A stretch of DNA of 28,957 nt, from NCBI GenBank assembly GCA_934307335.1, contig CAKRCL010000016.1, positions 1-28,957 on the forward strand. The letters are read 5' to 3'. Positions 25,271 to 28,957 of this stretch are shown piece after piece (the stretch's first letter is position 1; the number at the start of each line of letters is the position of its first letter). The position numbers and the translations under genes were made by a program. Below the pieces are notes generated by a model that saw only the letters and a program-made list of their open reading frames with translations, ran no database searches and had not been told where the DNA came from. This DNA is from an uncultured Dorea sp. (GTDB lineage Bacteria > Bacillota > Clostridia > Lachnospirales > Lachnospiraceae).

Positions 25271-25400
25271 GTTCAGAGTTAAGCATAAATTGAAAACTTG
25301 ACGTAAAAGTGCTTGCATTTTTACGTCAAGTTTTCAATTTATATTTAGCGGATACGCTACACTTTCAAAATATGAAATATTTTTAAAGTTAACTCTGAAC
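25271..25400. repeat. Cloverleaf-like inverted-repeat element between T-box and pheS
   Basis: An outer perfect 12-bp inverted repeat, GTTCAGAGTTAA (25271-25282) with TTAACTCTGAAC (25389-25400), encloses three arms that use nearly all of the 130 nt. Arm 1 is a perfect 24-bp stem (25285-25308 with 25319-25342). Arm 2 is TAGCG-GATA-CGCTA (25346-25359). Arm 3 pairs CTTT and AAAATAT with ATATTTT and AAAG (25362-25388, one mismatch). It lies wholly in the pheS 5' UTR, after the T-box terminator. It may be a MITE-like insertion or an extra regulatory RNA. No target duplication is obvious at its ends. Confidence 0.8.
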
Positions 25401-25456
25401 AGTAGCTTAAAATAAAAAAAGACACTGAACTTAAAGTAGTAGAAAGGGGAATTAGA

Positions 25457-26494
25457 ATGAAGGATAAAATCAACAGTATTTTATCAGAAGTGAAAACTAA
25501 GATTTCTGAAGCAGCAAATGAAAATGAACTGCAGAATGTGAAGAATGCATATGTTGGAAAACAGGGTGCGTTAAGTATGTTAATGAAGGAGATGCCGAAG
25601 CTTGATGCAGCGCTTCGCCCGGAGATGGGAAAGGTGCTCAACCAGGCTAAGAATCAGGTGACAGAGCTGATCAACTCTAAGAGAACAGAGCTGAAGCTGA
25701 AAGCTTCTGAGGTTTCACCGGACTTTGACTGTTCTGTACCGGGAATCCTGCCTCCGAACGGAGGACTTCACCCGATCACACAGATGTGCTATGACCTGAA
25801 CGATGCATTCCGTTCTATGGGATTTGAGATTTTCCAGGAGGACGACATCACAAGTGAGTTATATGCATTTGATAAACTGAACTTCCCTCCGAATCATCCA
25901 GCAAGAGAGAGTATGGACACATACTGGCTGGAGGGTCATGACAGTGGAAGTACGAATGAAAAGCTTTGCCTGAGACCACATTTGACAGGAGGAAGTGTCC
26001 GTTACATGCAGACACACAAACCACCGTATCGTTTTGTATATCCGGGACGTGTATATCGTAACGAGACAACAGATTCACATCATGAGAGAGCATTTTTCCA
26101 GTATGAGGCTCTGATCGTGGATAAGGATATCAAGTTCACGGACGGAAAAGTTATGATCCAGAGCATTTTAAGTAAGGTATTCGGAAGAGACGTTCCGGTA
26201 AGAATGCGTTCCGGTTTCTTTCCATTTGTAGAGCCTGGATTTGAGATCGACATGGAGTGTCAGGTGTGCGGCGGAAAAGGCTGCAGCGTATGTAAACATG
26301 TGGGATGGATTGAGGTTATGCCGGGTGGATCCCCGCATCCAAATGTACTTCGTGCAGCAGGACTGGATCCGGATGAGTACACAGGTTTCTATGTAAACAT
26401 TGGTCTGGACAGACTGGTCATGATGCGTTACGGCGTGGATGACGTAAGATTGTTCCACAGTGGCGATTTAAGATTCCTGAGACAGTTCAGATAA
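25457..26494 (+). CDS. pheS: Phenylalanine-tRNA ligase alpha subunit
   Basis: A 345-aa class II synthetase subunit that charges tRNA-Phe as an alpha2-beta2 tetramer with PheT. An N-terminal coiled coil (about 1-85) is followed by the catalytic core, with GGLHPITQM, motif 2 (YPGRVYRNETTDSHHERAFF) and motif 3 (GLDRLVMMRYGVDDVRLFHS). A CxxC-x4-CxxC knuckle (Cys268, Cys271, Cys276, Cys279) is present as in many Firmicute PheS proteins. The start has AAAGGGG about 8 nt upstream. The leader carries a T-box and an unusual cloverleaf-like element. pheT follows after 16 nt. Confidence 0.96.
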   Translation: MKDKINSILSEVKTKISEAANENELQNVKNAYVGKQGALSMLMKEMPKLDAALRPEMGKVLNQAKNQVTELINSKRTELKLKASEVSPDFDCSVPGILPPNGGLHPITQMCYDLNDAFRSMGFEIFQEDDITSELYAFDKLNFPPNHPARESMDTYWLEGHDSGSTNEKLCLRPHLTGGSVRYMQTHKPPYRFVYPGRVYRNETTDSHHERAFFQYEALIVDKDIKFTDGKVMIQSILSKVFGRDVPVRMRSGFFPFVEPGFEIDMECQVCGGKGCSVCKHVGWIEVMPGGSPHPNVLRAAGLDPDEYTGFYVNIGLDRLVMMRYGVDDVRLFHSGDLRFLRQFR

Positions 26495-26510
26495 GCGGAG
26501 GAGAATAAAG

Positions 26511-28955
26511 ATGAAATTATCATTATCATGGATTAAAGATTTTGTAAATATCCCTGAAGATATGGATATGAAACAGCTTGCATATGATCTGACTATGGAT
26601 ACTGTTGAGGTTGAGGACGTAGAATACCTGGCAGACCGTTTTGACCATATGGTAGTAGGTGTGATCGAGGATATCGAGCCACATCCAAATGCAGACAAGC
26701 TTCGCGTCTGCAAAGTAGACATCGGTGACGGTGAGATCAAAGACATCGTCTGCGGTGGTATCAATCTTGAAAAAGGTATGCGTGTTGCTGTATCCTGCCC
26801 GGGAGCAATTGTCCGCTGGCATGGTGAGGGAGAGCCTGTTGAGATCAAGAAGTCTAAACTTCGCGGTGTGGCTTCCTACGGAATGATCTGTGCATCTGAT
26901 GAGATCGGACTGGGAGATCTCTTCCCGGCATCTCAGGAAGCAGAGATTCTTGACCTGTCCGCATTTGACGTACCGGCAGGAACAACTCTGGCAGATGCCC
27001 TTGATCTGAACGATGTTCTTCTTGAGATTGATAACAAATCAATGACAAACAGACCGGATCTGTGGGGACACTATGGTATCGCCCGCGAGATCGCAGCATT
27101 ATACAATCTGCCACTTGCTGAGATCAAGCCATTTGAGACAGATGTACAGTCTGATTTCAACGTAGAAATCGATGATCCGGACAGATGCCCGAGATATATC
27201 GGTGTAGAAATGTCTGGTGTAAATGTAAAAGAGGCGCCATACCAGATGCAGAATAGAATCTGGAAGGTCGGCATGCGTCCAATCAATGCATTGGTTGACA
27301 TTACAAATTATGTAATGCTTGCAACTGGTAACCCAACACACGCATTTGACGCAGATAACATTTCTGATCATATTGTTGTAAGACATGCAAATGAAAATGA
27401 GAAGTTACTTCTTCTTAATGACAAGGAGCTTTCTCTTTGCACAGATGACCTTGTCATCACAGACTCTGAGGGACCGGTTGCACTGGCCGGTGTTATGGGT
27501 GGAGCAAAGGATTCTATCCTTCCAAAGACAGAGCGTGTCATTCTTGAGGTCGCAAACTTTGAGGCAGCAGGAATCAGAAGAACTGCACTTCGTTATGATA
27601 ATCGTACAGAAGCTTCTTCAAGATATGAAAAAGCAATTGATCCAGAAAGATGCGAGCAGGCACTTGCACTTTCCATGCAGTATTTCAAAGAACTGTATCC
27701 AGAGTTAAAAGTAACAGGATATTGCGATAAATATGTGAAGAAACTTAAGAGAGCTGAGATTGATGTAAATCTTGTATGGCTTGAGAAGAGACTTGGAAAG
27801 CATCTGACAAATGATGAGATTCAGGGCAAGCTTGAGAAGCTTGGATTTGATGTACAGATTAATGGTGAGGACATGCACGTGATTGCGCCGACATGGCGTT
27901 CTACAGGTGACATTTCCATTAAAGATGATGTAATGGAAGAAGTTGCCAGAATGTATGGATACGACAATTTCGAGCCAACATCATTTACAACAACATTTGA
28001 CAGTGCAATCAACCAGAAAGATCAGGATCTCGTAAGAAATATGAAAGAGTTCCTTGCAATCCGCTGTGGAATGCAGGAGATTTACACATATCCTTGGGTA
28101 AATGATGTATATTTGAATGCAATTATGCAGACAACAGAAGGAATGCTTCGTCTTTCCACACCACCTGCACCGGATCTTAGTTACCTGCGTGCTTCCCTCC
28201 TTCCGAACCTCTGCGAGGCAGTTGCAAAGAACGAGCGTTACTTCAATGATTTCTCAATCTTTGAGGAAGCTCAGGTATTCCATGATGCGAACTACACTTC
28301 ACCATATGATAAGTCCGAGTTACTGCCAGAGCAGCGCCGCCACATTGCCGGAGCATTTGCAAGCAGTGTGAAAGATGTGAAAGAACTCTTCCAGGAAGCA
28401 AAAGGTGTTCTGGAGTACATGCCTCGTTATACACACCAGGCAGCATTTGAGTTCAGAAAAGAAGAAAAACCAGTATGGGCCGACAATGTAGTATGGCTCA
28501 ACATTTACCGTGGAGATGAGAAAATCGGTGATATGGGACTTCTGGCTAAGAAGGCATCTATGGACTGCGGAATTAAGAACCTGTCCGTAATGCTCTTTGA
28601 ATTAGATGTTCTGAAACTGAAACCACTCATTTCCAGAACCAATAAATTCACTCACCTTGCAGCATATCCGGAGAATGAGTATGACATTTCCATGCTCTTT
28701 GACTCCAATGCAGTATGGAGTGATATGCATGAGGCAATTCTTGGCAAGAAGAAAGCCAGCGAATTCCTTAAGAAAGCAGATTTCGTAGATGAGTACCGTG
28801 GAAAACAGATTCCACAGGGCAAGAAATCTGTAACGATCAGACTGACCATCGGCTCTAATGAGAAGACACTGACTTCCCAGGAGATTGAAAATGTAGCAAA
28901 TCAGGTTATGAAGAAGCTGCAGAAGAAGATGGGAGCAGAGCTGAGAACTCAGTAA
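26511..28955 (+). CDS. pheT: Phenylalanine-tRNA ligase beta subunit
   Basis: An 814-aa subunit of the tetrameric synthetase. Domains in order: an EMAP-like tRNA-binding domain (about 40-150, GVIEDIEPHPNADKLRVCKV); the B3/B4 editing domain that hydrolyses Tyr-tRNA-Phe (about 210-400, including DITNYVMLATGNPTHAFD); B5 (about 400-480); a catalytic-like core (about 480-690); and a C-terminal ferredoxin-fold anticodon-binding domain (about 715-805, LAAYPENEYDISMLF). Complete and of normal length, with its stop two bases before the window ends. The start has GCGGAGG upstream. Co-transcribed with pheS under the T-box. Confidence 0.97.
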   Translation: MKLSLSWIKDFVNIPEDMDMKQLAYDLTMDTVEVEDVEYLADRFDHMVVGVIEDIEPHPNADKLRVCKVDIGDGEIKDIVCGGINLEKGMRVAVSCPGAIVRWHGEGEPVEIKKSKLRGVASYGMICASDEIGLGDLFPASQEAEILDLSAFDVPAGTTLADALDLNDVLLEIDNKSMTNRPDLWGHYGIAREIAALYNLPLAEIKPFETDVQSDFNVEIDDPDRCPRYIGVEMSGVNVKEAPYQMQNRIWKVGMRPINALVDITNYVMLATGNPTHAFDADNISDHIVVRHANENEKLLLLNDKELSLCTDDLVITDSEGPVALAGVMGGAKDSILPKTERVILEVANFEAAGIRRTALRYDNRTEASSRYEKAIDPERCEQALALSMQYFKELYPELKVTGYCDKYVKKLKRAEIDVNLVWLEKRLGKHLTNDEIQGKLEKLGFDVQINGEDMHVIAPTWRSTGDISIKDDVMEEVARMYGYDNFEPTSFTTTFDSAINQKDQDLVRNMKEFLAIRCGMQEIYTYPWVNDVYLNAIMQTTEGMLRLSTPPAPDLSYLRASLLPNLCEAVAKNERYFNDFSIFEEAQVFHDANYTSPYDKSELLPEQRRHIAGAFASSVKDVKELFQEAKGVLEYMPRYTHQAAFEFRKEEKPVWADNVVWLNIYRGDEKIGDMGLLAKKASMDCGIKNLSVMLFELDVLKLKPLISRTNKFTHLAAYPENEYDISMLFDSNAVWSDMHEAILGKKKASEFLKKADFVDEYRGKQIPQGKKSVTIRLTIGSNEKTLTSQEIENVANQVMKKLQKKMGAELRTQ

Positions 28956-28957
28956 AA

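Overview
The window looks like chromosome of a low-to-moderate G+C gut-type Firmicute, most likely Lachnospiraceae (Dorea/Blautia/Mediterraneibacter-like). This rests on gene content and style: a T-box in front of pheS-pheT, strong AGGAGG ribosome sites with ATG, GTG and TTG starts, a DUF1002 secreted protein, a YbhJ-type hydratase and an atpBEFHAGDC operon. No similarity search was possible, so the taxon is inferred.

Layout. 1-959: 3' end of rsmI (16S rRNA methyltransferase) and a short, degenerate ABC ATPase. 1084-3363: aconitase-superfamily hydratase with its own promoter and a dyad in the leader. 3425-6079: a promoter/terminator unit that could make a very short RNA, then an ECF-type sigma factor and a membrane-anchored beta-propeller protein (possible sigma/anti-sigma pair). 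6176-9745: a giant modular protein (TPR-like domain, Pro/Glu repeats, charged helix, about 350 acidic residues, P-loop ATPase). 9891-11798: glgB, followed by a long rod-like hairpin. 12152-14573 (minus strand): DUF1002 protein, thioredoxin-like protein, a possible 52-aa basic protein, and trmB. 14997-21283: complete F1Fo ATP synthase operon, atpB-E-F-H-A-G-D-C. 21283-24208: two large structured intergenic elements, a decayed gene end, a DUF4143 ATPase with paired palindromes, a small unknown gene, 33-bp tandem repeats and a DUF2007-like remnant; this reads as a small accessory island. 24123-24833 (minus): multi-pass membrane protein. 24958-28955: promoter, T-box leader, a cloverleaf-like inverted-repeat element, pheS and pheT.

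Most genes are housekeeping: translation (rsmI, trmB, pheST), energy (atp) and glycogen branching (glgB). The c-subunit residues suggest a proton-coupled rather than Na+-coupled synthase. The least explained parts are the non-coding structures. Two rod-like hairpins 10 kb apart share a core with a compensatory base pair. Two multi-arm elements are closed by perfect inverted repeats, and one of them sits between the pheST T-box and pheS and can pair with T-box stem III. The giant acidic P-loop protein is the least explained protein.
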